Source of the DNA: Halocafeteria seosinensis
Lineage: Eukaryota; Sar; Bigyra; Bicosoecida
NCBI GenBank assembly: GCA_001687465.1
Contig: LVLI01000567.1
Location: 1 to 14,990, forward strand
DNA length: 14,990 nt
Reading direction: 5' to 3'
In this document: positions 7,201 through 14,990 of the stretch, in pieces
Layout: every line of letters begins with the position of its first letter
Position numbering within the stretch: position 1 is the stretch's first letter
Made by a program: the position numbers and the translations under genes
Notes under the pieces: generated by a model
The model's input: only the letters and a program-made list of their open reading frames with translations
What the model was told of the DNA's origin: nothing
The model's database searches: none

Positions 7201-10200
7201 GTGTTTTGAATATGTCGCTGAGGGTAATAGAATTCGGATGGTTTGCAGTGTGCTGGACTGGAAAGGCCAGAATTACGGAGCTGAGACTTACATCTCTCTT
7301 GGTGCACATGAGACATTCGATGGTGGTGGAGGAAACGAGGAGACTGGCAACATTATCGATTTGACTGAAATCAAGAACTTCAAAGGGCTAGTTAAGATAA
7401 GCAACGATGTGCATTCGATCGCCGATGCCCCAGCGATTAAAAATGTGAACGTTCAGAATGGGACTATTGCTGAAAGCGGAGGCTTTATCGTTCGAACAGC
7501 TCAGCGGTACTTTACTGTTAAGTCTTGCAGCTCAACCGGGGATATTGGGAAGTACGGAGGTGGAATATGCGGAGAAGCATGTGGGGAAAGTAATGGCAAA
7601 ATTTCAATATTCAATTCTTTTTCTCGAGGGAGGATATTAGGCGAGTCCGCAGGTGGTATCGCCGGACGTAACGTAGGACGTAATGGAAAGGCTCACATAG
7701 AAACGAGTTACTCCATGGGGAACATTGAAGGGTCAGACTCAGGAGGTGTTGCTGGAGATGGCGCTGGTAGTACCAATGGTAGCGTGTATATCTTACACTC
7801 GTTTTCGACGGGAAGTATTTCCGTAGATGCTTTCCTAAGTGGTGGAATTGTGGGTAGTGCTGCCGGTAGTGACCATGGATATGTGAATGTTCAAGAATGC
7901 TACTCAACTGGACAAATTGGTGCCCGCGGTAGTGGCGGGATTAGTGGATATGTCACAGCTCTCAGAGCAGGCAAAGTGAATATAACAGATTGCTATGCGC
8001 GAGGCGATATCCATGGTTCGGGCGCAGGCGGTATTGTCGGTGATGATACTGCATACCTGGGCCCTGACTCGTCGACCTCGCCGGGTCCTGGGGACGTTTT
8101 TATTGGCAATACCTACGCATCTGGTACTGGCACACAGGACACAGCGGGTGGAATAATTGGCGGTTTACCTGAGAAGACTGGAAAAGTGGAGGTTACTGAC
8201 TCTGTATATAATTACACAAAGATAGTGGGAAGCGGATTGCAATCCACTCTAAGCAACGTCACTTTTGCGGGAAACTCAGGCAAGTTATGTGATATTCGAG
8301 GTCAGCTGTATCGTCGTGATGGCTACCAACGGTGGGACAATAATACCTGGACTGTTACTGGCATTGACAAGTTGCCTATTTTACGCTTTCAACTACAATT
8401 TTTTCATGCCGAAGACGGGTCTATAGGAAGTCCAAGCATGACCCCGTCACCTTTTCAAAGCGTCCCTACGCCATCTCCGGCGTCAACCACCGCGACCCCA
8501 ACTCAAACACCGTCACCGTTTCCTACAGATTTACGAGATAGTATTATCGAGGGGAATGAGCCTTGCTTTCAATTTGATCCCGAAAAGAAAATGTTTCTAA
8601 TGACTTGTAGTGTGCTGTCATGGCAGGAGCAGAGGTACGGAGCTGAAACTCATATTTCTCTTCATGCGAATGAAGTCTTTGATGGCGGTGGAGGTGACCA
8701 ACATAACGGAAACGTCATTGACTTGACTAGAGTTGTAAACTTTGAAGGTTTATTTAAAATTAGTGAAGATGTGTATTCAATATTTGAAGCTCCTTTGATT
8801 CGGAATGTCGATGTACAGGGTGGAGTCCTTGCAGTCGAAGCCGGGTTTATTCTTCGTCGGGGTCAAGATTTTTTTACGATAGATTCTTGTAGTTCCTCTG
8901 GGAATATCACAGATAAGGGTGGTGGAATTGTTGGCGAGCACTGTGGTACTGTGGGTGAAAATAAAATATTGAATTCCTATTCTCAAGGAAGTATAAGGGG
9001 AAGAGGTGCAGGAGGTATAACTGGATACGAAGCAGGTGGTTTGGGAGGGACTCTTCTGATAACGCGATGCTACTCGACTGGCAATGTCGAAGGAGAATCG
9101 GCAGGTGGTGTATGCGGATATGGTACCGGTTCATTTGGAGGTGTAATTTATATCACAGAATCTCATGCAACAGGCGATATTCTTGAGAGTGCTCGAGAGG
9201 GTGGCGGTATTTTCGGTGGGAAGGCGGGGGGGAGTTCTGTCGGGACGGGTGGGATTGTTCGCGCGAGCGAATGTTACACTAGTGGAAAAATATTGGCAGA
9301 AAGTAGTGGTGGACTTTTTGGAGCAAAAGCAGCAGGTGAAAATGGTCAAGTGTTTATTCGCGATTCCTATACTCTTGGAGATATAGAAGGAAAATACGCA
9401 GGGGGCATCATAGGAGCTGAACTAAAAGAAAACAACGAAATATTCATCAAAAATACTTTCGCTTCTGGTGCTCTGGTAGATACTGTTGCTGGTGGCATAA
9501 TAGGCAGTATCGATGATGCCTTTAATGGAAAAGTTGAAGTTCATTATTCCGTGTTCAATGAGAACAATGGGGAAAAACTTTTAGGATACGGCTCAAAAGA
9601 GGCTCTATTGGCTAAAGGAATTTCGAATAATTTAACTGACATCCGTGGACAACTGTATCGTTTTGACGATGTCCAGCGGTGGGGGAACGAGACTTGGGCT
9701 ATTAATGCAACTGATCAGTTGCCCATTTTACGTTTTCAGTTGCAAACTAGGAACAGGAATGTGACTGTGCCTCCTTCTCCAAATTTGCGAGGCCGCATTA
9801 TAGAGGGCAGGGAGAAATGCTTTCGGTATGTGGCGGATCAGAAACTCTTTCAGATAACGTGTAGCGTGCTGCAATGGCGGCTCCACGGCTATGAGAGGGA
9901 GACTTATATCTCTCTAGCTGTGTATGAAACGTTTGATGGTAATAGCCCAGACCTTCGTAACGGAAGTATTGTGGACCTGACTGGAACTGCCAAGTTTAGA
10001 GGTTTATTTCGTGTGAGGGGAGATGTACGTTCACTTGCTGAAGCTCCTGTGATTCGGAATGTGCATATGAAGAATGGGACGACTGAAGAGCATGAGGGAT
10101 TTATTGTTCGATCATTTCAACGCTTTTTTGAAGTTGATAGATGCAGCTCAACCGGCGATAGCGGTAGGAGAGGTGGTGGAATAGGTGGTTCTAATTGCGG

Positions 10201-13200
10201 TGACGATAGTGGAGAAATCAAAGTTTCCAATTCAATCACAAAGGGTCAAATATCCTGGTATGCGGGTGGCATTCTGGGGGAAAACACTGGATATTCTGAT
10301 GGCATAGTGCATGTAACAGACTGTCATTCTACTGGGAGAGTACGGGGTAATGCCGGGGGGATTATTGGGCCAAATAGCCAGTCGTATGAAACCATACATA
10401 TAAAACGCTGCTCTTCTACTGGAAAGATAGAAGATTATGGTGGAGGCATTGTTGGGGAAGGCGCACGTGGGACTATTCGTGTAGTGCAATGCTATTCTAG
10501 TGGCGACATCGAAGACCACGCTGGTGGTATTTACGGAGCTGGTGCTGGAGCACATTATGGCCCAGTGTATGTTACACAATCCTATTCAACGGGAAATATT
10601 ATCCAGAGATTTGACGGTGGTGGTGGCGGTATTATGGGCGCACGTGCTGGTTTGTCTGCATACGCGGAGGTGCAAGAGTGCTACAGCACCGGGGAAATTT
10701 TCGCCGATTGCAGTGGTGGGATACTTGGTGAGTTGGCGGCGGACGATAATGGCCACGTCAAGGTTACAGACTCCTACAGTCTTGGAAATATTAATGGAAA
10801 GTTCGCAGGAGGTATAGCGGGTGGAGTTGTTGGAGGTATTGGGCAAGGACAGCTGCATACTATAAATGCTTATGCTGCCGGTGTTTTGCAACAGGTTGAC
10901 ACAGGCGGAATCATTGGGAGTGTACGTGATGATTTTGATGGTGAAATTCAGATAGAATATTCCGTGTACAAGGGCGACAGACTTGTCGGAGATGATCCAG
11001 GAGACAAAATCGGGAGCACAACGGGCAACTCAAACAACTTGAATAAAATTCGAGGGCAACTTTATCGTTATAACGGTACCCAAAGATGGAGTGAGGATAC
11101 TTGGGCTGCCAATGGAACTACCGAGCTACCTATTCTGAGGTTTCAAACGCAGTTTGCAGCCTCTAATCAGCCCTCGACCGATGCCTCTGCCTCTCCCTCT
11201 CTCTCTGCCTCTGCCTCTGTTACCATCTCAGCTCCAACTACAACCGCATCTGCCAGTATTTCCCCGTCCACTTCACCATCGACAGCTGGGACTCCAAATG
11301 AAACACCGTCGCCGTTTCCTACAGATTTACGAGATAATATCATCGAGGGGAACGAGCCTTGCTTTCTATTTGATCCTGAAAAGAAGATGTTTCGAATGAC
11401 TTGTAGTGTGCTGTCATGGCAGGAGCAGAGTTATGGAGCCGGGACTTATATTACTCTTGGTGCGAATGAAGTTTTTGATGGAGGTGGAGGCGACCAACAT
11501 AATGGAAACATTATCGACTTGACCGGAATTATGAACTTTGAAGGTTTATTCCAAATTAGTCGTGATTTGTATTCAATATTTGAAGCCCCGGTGATTCGAA
11601 ATGTGGATGTAAAAGATGGGGCAACTGCAGAAGGAGCCGGGTTTATTGTTCGGAAGTCAAAATATATTTCTGACTCTAGAAGCCAAAAGTTTTTTACAGT
11701 AGATTCCTGTACTTCCTCTGGGAATATTACAAGGAATGGTGGTGGAATAGTAGGCGATGGCTGCGGTGGTGATGAAGGTGAAATTAAGATATTGAGATCC
11801 TACTCTGAAGGAAGGATAAAAGGAGAAAATGCAGGTGGTATATTCGGAAAGTTTGCTGGCATTACTGATGGGACTCTCCGCATTGCGCGATGCCACTCGA
11901 CCGGTGATATTGAAGGCGCTGCGGCAGGGGGCATAGGAGGAGATAAAACTGGTGCTAGTCATGGTGTAGTGTACATCACAGAATGTTATGCAACAGGAGA
12001 TGTTCTTGAGAGTGCTCGAGGGGGTGGCGGTATCTTCGGTGGGAATGCTGGCGTTGCGGGTGGGAGCATTCGTATGAGCGAATGTTACAGTACAGGGAAC
12101 ATGATGGCACAAGACAGTGGTGGGATTATTGGTGCAAGAGCAGCACAGCTTTCTGGCCAAGTGTACATAAGGAATTGCTACACTCGTGGAGAGATACATG
12201 GAAAATACGCTGGAGGCATAGCAGGTGGGCATCTAGGAGAGTTTACGAACTCTCGACCACAAGAGATATTCATAAGAAACACTTTTGCTTCTGGATCGCT
12301 GGAACATACCAATGCGGGGGGGATGATCGGAAGTGTCGATGGTAGATTTGAAGGAAGCGTTGAAGTGCAGTATTGCGTGTTTAATGACAGCAATTTGGAG
12401 AAAATTGTTGGAGACAGCTCACAGGAGGCTTCCCTGACTATAGGAAATTCAAATGATTTAACTGATATACGAGGACGTTTATATCGGTATGGCGATACCC
12501 AGGGGTGGGATAATGAAACCTGGGCTGTGCAGGCAATTGATCAATTGCCCATTTTACGCTTTCAGCTGCTACCAGCAAATCAGAGTGTGACTGTACCTCC
12601 TTCGCCGGATTTGCGAGGGAACATTCTGGAGGGAAAAGAGCAATGCTTTCGGTTCGTTGCTGGTCAAAACCTGTTTCAAATGGCGTGCAGTGTGCTGCAA
12701 TGGAAGCTCCAGGGTTATGTCAGGGAAACTCACATCTCTCTGGCGTCCAATGAAACAGTAGATGGTGGCGGCACAGGCCAATCTAATGCAAGTATTGTGG
12801 ACTTGACTGGAATCGACTATTTTGTTGGTTTATTCAAAGTGAGGAGAGATGTTCGGTCGATTGCTGACGCCCCTGTAATTCGGAATGTGCATATGAACAA
12901 CGGGACAACTATAGCTGATGGAGGATTCATTGTTCGAGCACATCAGCGCTTCTCCGTTGTTGATAGCTGCAGTTCAACGGGGGACATTAGTGGTGGTGGT
13001 GGTGGAATTTGTGGTTATAGTTGTGGAGAAGATTATGGAGAGATAACCGTTTCCAATTCAACCTCCACAGGTCACATCTTTTACGCAGGTGGTATAGTGG
13101 GAGAAGAAACCGGGCGAAATGGTGGCACTGTACACGTAACAGACTGCCATTCTACCGGGACAATTGATGAGGGTGGAGGAGGTATCATAGGAAGAGAAAG

Positions 13201-14653
13201 CGGAAAACGTGGCGGGGNCGTGCATATAGAACACTGCTTTTCTACTGGAATCATTAAGGGGGGTGGTATTACCGGAGAGCAAAGCGGGAAAGATGGTGGG
13301 ACCGTTCGTGTAAGACGATGCTATTCTATGGGGCACGTTAAATCACATTGGGCAGGTGGTATTTGCGGATATGAAGCCGCCACGTCTGGAGGCCAAGTGT
13401 CTGTTGCGCAATCCTATTCAACTGGAGATATCCTCGAAGCTGCTGAAGGCGCTGGCGGTATTATGGGCGCACGTGCTGGTTTGTCTGCAAACGTGGAGGT
13501 TCTAGAGTGCTACAGCACCGGAACAATATTTGCTGATCGCAGTGGTGGAATAACTGGAGAGTTGGCGGCTGACGAAGACGGCCATGTCAACATAGCAGAC
13601 TCTTACACTCGTGGAAATATTAGTGGAAAGTTCGCGGGAGGCATAACGGGTGGATCTGTGGGTGGAGCTGTGCGAAACTTTCATCAAGGTCAGATGCGTA
13701 TCGCAAATACGTATTCTTCCGGTGTCTTGGCCCATGTTGACGCTGGGGGCATTATTGGAAGTGTCGTTGATGGCTTCGGTGGTGAAATTCATGTAATGTA
13801 TTCCGTGTACAATAAAGCCAGACTTGTTGGAGGTGATCCAGGAGATAATACCGGGAACACGACGGGGAACTCAAAGGACCTAAATGACATTCGAGGCCAA
13901 CTTTATCACTACAATGGTATGCGAAGATGGAGCAAAGGTATTTGGGCTGTCAATGGAGCTAAAGGACTACCTATTCTGCGGTTTCAAACGCACTACCTAC
14001 CATCGAATCGACCCGTGGCTGCCACTACTTCCCCGTCCCTGCAACCTCCAACTTCCACTCGCACTCCACCAGTAACTATGTCACCAACCTCGAGCGCGAT
14101 GTCAACTTCTTCTCCAACGAGTACAGTAACTCCAACGACGACACCGTCAAATGTTTTTCGGAATCTAACGGGAACTGGAAAGGCGGTTTCGTCCTGTGGA
14201 AAGCAAAATCCCTTTAATTGTGCTACCGCTGTTTTTGAGGAGACTGAAACAACAACGTTTAACTCCGAACGTCAGAACAGCAGCTTCACGGGAGTTAGCT
14301 TTAATGTGAATGTACAAAGCGTTGAAGGCACCCCAGCAGATGTCCAGCTAAGATGTGGTTCCGTCGCCACTCCAAATGACGAAGCCGAAATTTTGTATAC
14401 TGGCTGTCAGGAAGAATACATGGATACAAACCTTGACTTACCACTGCCTGTCATTCAGAGAGAAATCGGACAAAGTATCCCGGGATGCTCTCCGACAGTA
14501 TCCCGGGATGCGCTGCCCCGAGTATCCCGGGATGCTCGGTCCGAGTATCCCGGGATGCTCTTTTTGGGATCGCCCCCCAAAAACATTTACAGTTGTATAA
14601 CCTGGCTGGAATGTATCGTACAACCATACAAAGTATATGTACATGTAGTGTAA
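4180..14653 (+). CDS. Giant PA14-LamG-GLUG mosaic adhesin
   Basis: Exons are 4180-4608, 4689-4769 and 4835-14653, joined in phase 0 to give 3442 residues. ATG 4180 is the first in frame after the stop at 4156-4158; ATG 4198 is an alternative. Residues 21-41 are a hydrophobic signal peptide ending in GSTSA before Cys42. Then come PA14 (about 42-190), a Lys/Asp/Glu-rich insert, two LamG-like domains (about 260-429 and 477-702), a half TSP1 repeat (about 712), a Ser/Thr-rich stalk to about 800, a membrane-like segment (865-885) followed by YRSQRRK, and a second hydrophobic segment (929-945). Five GLUG-type modules follow (948-1358, 1402-1807, 1820-2276, 2334-2749, 2762-3223), then a Ser/Thr/Pro linker and a roughly 100-residue tail with paired Cys but no known domain. 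The inferred role is a secreted or anchored surface/wall adhesin that may bind glycans. The last 60 residues cross a DNA repeat and may not be real. The frame might also hold two genes joined near 7000. Confidence 0.75.
4609..4688 (+). other. Intron 1 (80 nt)
   Basis: GTAAGT donor at 4609 and CACCCAG acceptor ending at 4688, phase 0. Removing it restores YIDGDH-AIDNDG within PA14. A stronger-looking acceptor (TTTTTCGCAG, ending 4654) would run into an in-frame TGA, so it is unlikely to be used productively. Confidence 0.85.
4770..4834 (+). other. Intron 2 (65 nt) with tandem acceptor
   Basis: GTGCGT donor at 4770 and acceptor AG at 4833-4834, phase 0. The 3' end reads TTAGCAG, so AG at 4830-4831 is a second possible acceptor three bases earlier. 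It would add one Gln before VLFCEW. Confidence 0.8.
4889..4985 (+). repeat. Purine-rich low-complexity coding insert
   Basis: Just after PA14 the coding strand becomes almost pure purine with GGAAAG-like repeats. It encodes an acidic run (SFEEDDEDENN) and then alternating Lys-Gly (KEKGKGKGKDEDKD). This is probably a flexible, highly charged linker between PA14 and the first LamG-like domain, grown by slippage. Confidence 0.75.
5102..5610 (+). other. LamG-like domain 1
   Basis: The frame encodes the strand pattern of concanavalin/LamG-type jelly rolls: FDFDESGLSV, VTVFLSG, DGRWYMMFVSWKN, LRIQLDGN, LMVGQMP, and the closing FLCQGYVSSVYVWNPVLEPS followed by RRLLLQSLP. The W-Y-x-x-x-x-SW and G-x-V-x-x-V-x-V-W-N positions match the usual W-H-x-V-A and G-x-I-D-x-V-R-I-Y-N. 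Fold assignment is by eye. The domain is likely to bind glycan or protein ligands. Confidence 0.65.
5750..6430 (+). other. LamG-like domain 2
   Basis: It begins with VLDISGHGHDGLFFSNGDH, the LamG_3-type opening (D-x-S-G-x-G-x-x-G). It ends with PLFIGASS, ICAHVHNVRLYGRLLSDLE and RKLYDEM, the typical last strand and helix (V-x-N-V-R-L-Y-x-R-x-L-S-x-x-E). Between these are beta-strand-like segments including LFGFADDSYRLSVMV and FRVHTNSG. Confidence 0.7.
6458..6720 (+). other. Half TSP1 repeat running into a Ser/Thr-rich stalk
   Basis: CVVSEWSEWSSCVSVT encodes the first strand of a thrombospondin type-1 repeat, with its two tryptophans and first two cysteines. The CxxTCG and later cysteines never appear. 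Instead the frame passes through TTTRTHS into about 70 residues of Ser, Thr, Pro, Ala and Val, a probable O-glycosylated stalk. Confidence 0.6.
6721..7165 (+). other. Junction segment with two hydrophobic stretches
   Basis: This open stretch differs from its flanks in composition, being basic and hydrophobic with no repeats. Residues 865-885 (LVGICVTMLAICLVLLRA) look like a membrane anchor, and YRSQRRK follows like a stop-transfer signal. ATG at 7007-7009 (residue 895) could start a separate protein, whose TTALVVSVLIASVEG (7112-7159) would act as a signal peptide just before module B. It could be a true two-pass linker, a gene boundary, or partly intron. Confidence 0.55.
7166..8398 (+). repeat. 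GLUG-type module B (411 aa, 8 coils)
   Basis: It opens NLRGNIIDGKEPCF, with CSVLDW and ETFDGGGG, and has coils such as CSSTGDI, SFSRGRI, SYSMGNI, SFSTGSI, CYSTGQI, CYARGDI and TYASG, plus SVYN. It closes with DIRGQLYR, W-D-N-N-T-W and LPILRFQ. It stands alone ahead of the paired C-D/E-F array and resembles module A in plan. Confidence 0.9.
8399..8527 (+). repeat. Ser/Thr/Pro linker B-C
   Basis: About 43 residues rich in Ser, Thr and Pro, ending TPSPFPT immediately before module C. The same ending precedes module E, so the linker's 3' half belongs to the duplicated unit. Confidence 0.8.
8528..9745 (+). repeat. GLUG-type module C (406 aa, 8 coils)
   Basis: It opens DLRDSIIEGNEPCF, with CSVLSW and EVFDGGGG. 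Coils include CSSSGNI, SYSQGSI, CYSTGNV, SHATGDI, CYTSGKI, SYTLGDI and TFASG, plus SVFN. It closes LPILRFQ. It is the sister of module E. A short linker ending VTVPPSP leads to D. Confidence 0.9.
9782..11152 (+). repeat. GLUG-type module D (457 aa, 10 coils)
   Basis: It opens NLRGRIIEGREKCF, with CSVLQW. Ten coils include CSSTGDS, SITKGQI, CHSTGRV, CSSTGKI, CYSSGDI, SYSTGNI, CYSTGEI, SYSLGNI and AYAAG, plus SVYKG. It closes LPILRFQ. It is the sister of module F and is two coils longer than A, B, C and E. Confidence 0.9.
11153..11323 (+). repeat. Ser/Thr/Ala linker D-E with TCTGCC-type microsatellite
   Basis: About 57 residues of Ser, Ala, Thr and Pro. At about 11181-11222 the DNA is a CT-rich TCTGCC/TCTCCC microsatellite encoding SASPSLSASASV. 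The linker ends TPSPFPT as before module C. Confidence 0.8.
11324..12571 (+). repeat. GLUG-type module E (416 aa, 8 coils)
   Basis: It opens DLRDNIIEGNEPCF and matches module C throughout. A 36-nt exact match to C occurs at 11395-11430 (C: 8599-8634). Near 11659-11690 it has an insertion of about ten residues (KYISDSRSQK) not seen in C. It closes LPILRFQLL and is followed by a linker ending VTVPPSP. Confidence 0.9.
12608..13993 (+). repeat. GLUG-type module F (462 aa, 10 coils)
   Basis: It opens DLRGNILEGKEQCF and matches module D. A 37-nt exact match to D lies at 13453-13489 (D: 10624-10660). The N at 13218 leaves one residue unknown. Coils four and five are shortened (CFSTGIIKGGGITG). It closes LPILRFQTH. 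Confidence 0.9.
13994..14473 (+). other. C-terminal linker and unassigned tail domain
   Basis: Up to about 14149 the frame encodes a Ser/Thr/Pro linker. From 14150 it encodes about 105 residues starting NVFRNLTGTGKAVSSCGKQ, with cysteines in SSCGKQNPFNC, LRCGS and YTGCQ and many beta-prone residues (FTGVSFNVNVQSV). It is not a GLUG module. It could be the start of another extracellular beta domain cut short, but I do not recognise the family. Confidence 0.5.
14474..14560. repeat. Four-copy 23-24-bp repeat centred on ATCCCGGGAT
   Basis: AGTATCCCGGGATGC starts at 14474, 14497, 14521 and 14544, spaced 23, 24 and 23 bp. Each copy contains the palindrome ATCCCGGGAT. The spacers vary slightly (TCTCCGAC, GCTGCCCCG, TCGGTCCG). 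The reading frame of the giant gene crosses it and reads it in different registers (SIPGC, VSRDA, VSRDA, YPGML). Confidence 0.9.
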
Positions 14654-14990
14654 TCAGATATCTTGTATTTCGGTACGTTTCAAGATGGGGTTCTTAATTA
14701 TACATGAATGAGACGGCAATACGTGGGCGAAGATGACGGCCTTGTACAGTACTCAGCGATGGGTGTAGCCGACCCTTTGAGATTATGAATACAGCATTAG
14801 TATTGACTGGTTTAGAGTGTACAATGGTTGTATGCTTTNNCNGTTGGACTGTCGACCGTGTGATCGGCATGTCCAGGGTCGAGAGTTCATATGGAACGTA
14901 ACATCCCGTTCTGATGACTCTTTCACAGTACTGGTGTGCGTTCGACAGTGCAGGCACATTCTGCTGTAACCGTGTCACATGGCACTTGCA
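14654..14990. other. Downstream region with no gene
   Basis: I see no coding, RNA or repeat signal after the stop at 14651-14653. There is no clear AATAAA. Unresolved bases occur at 14839-14840 and 14842. Confidence 0.5.

Larger units (their letters stand above)
8528..13993 (+). repeat. Tandem duplication of a two-module unit (C-D, E-F)
   Basis: C to E is offset by 2796 bp and D to F by 2826 bp. Both modules and both linker types (TPSPFPT before C/E, VTVPPSP before D/F) are copied in the same order. The reading frame is kept throughout. Confidence 0.9.

Noticed and set aside
11657-12232. 191-codon minus-strand open frame
   Set aside because: It is antisense to module E; repeats of GGT/GGA codons on the plus strand keep the reverse frame open by composition. 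Similar shadows occur opposite the other modules.
14474-14560. CRISPR-like array
   Set aside because: The spacers are only 8-9 bp and themselves similar, and the host is eukaryotic; it is a plain tandem repeat.
4180-14653. Giant-virus origin for the large gene
   Set aside because: Large repeat proteins occur in algal viruses, but two ordinary spliceosomal introns and the absence of any viral core gene in the window favour a nuclear host gene.

Overview
This is nuclear eukaryotic DNA. The main gene has two short GT-AG introns (80 and 65 nt), and its product has a eukaryotic-style secreted architecture of signal peptide, PA14, LamG-like domains and Ser/Thr-rich stalks. Few, 5'-biased introns and one huge uninterrupted exon fit an intron-poor alga or other protist, for example a red alga or a stramenopile. 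That lineage guess is inference; nothing in the window proves it. The few N's (13218, 14839-14842) show a draft assembly.

Layout. 1-781: no convincing gene. 782-2407 (+): an open frame holding one complete 403-residue GLUG-type repeat module and a Ser/Thr-rich tail, related to the big gene downstream. 2408-2812: no gene. 2813-3558 (-): a broken reading frame whose end resembles the hAT transposase C-terminal dimerisation region. 3559-4179: probable upstream region of the big gene, with G/C-run palindromes and a 24-bp direct repeat. 4180-14653 (+): one giant three-exon gene of about 3442 codons. 14654-14990: no gene.

The giant gene is the centre of the window. Its predicted product has, in order, a signal peptide, a PA14 domain (both introns fall in it), a Lys/Asp/Glu-rich insert, two LamG-like domains, half of a thrombospondin type-1 repeat, a Ser/Thr-rich stalk, a membrane-like segment, a second hydrophobic segment, and then five 406-462-residue GLUG-type modules (B-F) separated by Ser/Thr/Pro linkers. 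Modules C-D and E-F are two copies of a tandemly duplicated pair with a period of about 2.8 kb. Modules D and F carry two more repeat coils than A, B, C and E. The array looks like a large beta-helical surface or wall adhesin with carbohydrate-binding-type domains at its N-terminus.

The single-module gene at 782-2407 and the giant gene are paralogous and in the same orientation, so the locus seems to grow by tandem duplication, with a decayed transposon remnant between the two. The frame of the giant gene ends in four palindrome-centred 23-24-bp repeats whose period is not a multiple of three, so its annotated C-terminus is doubtful.
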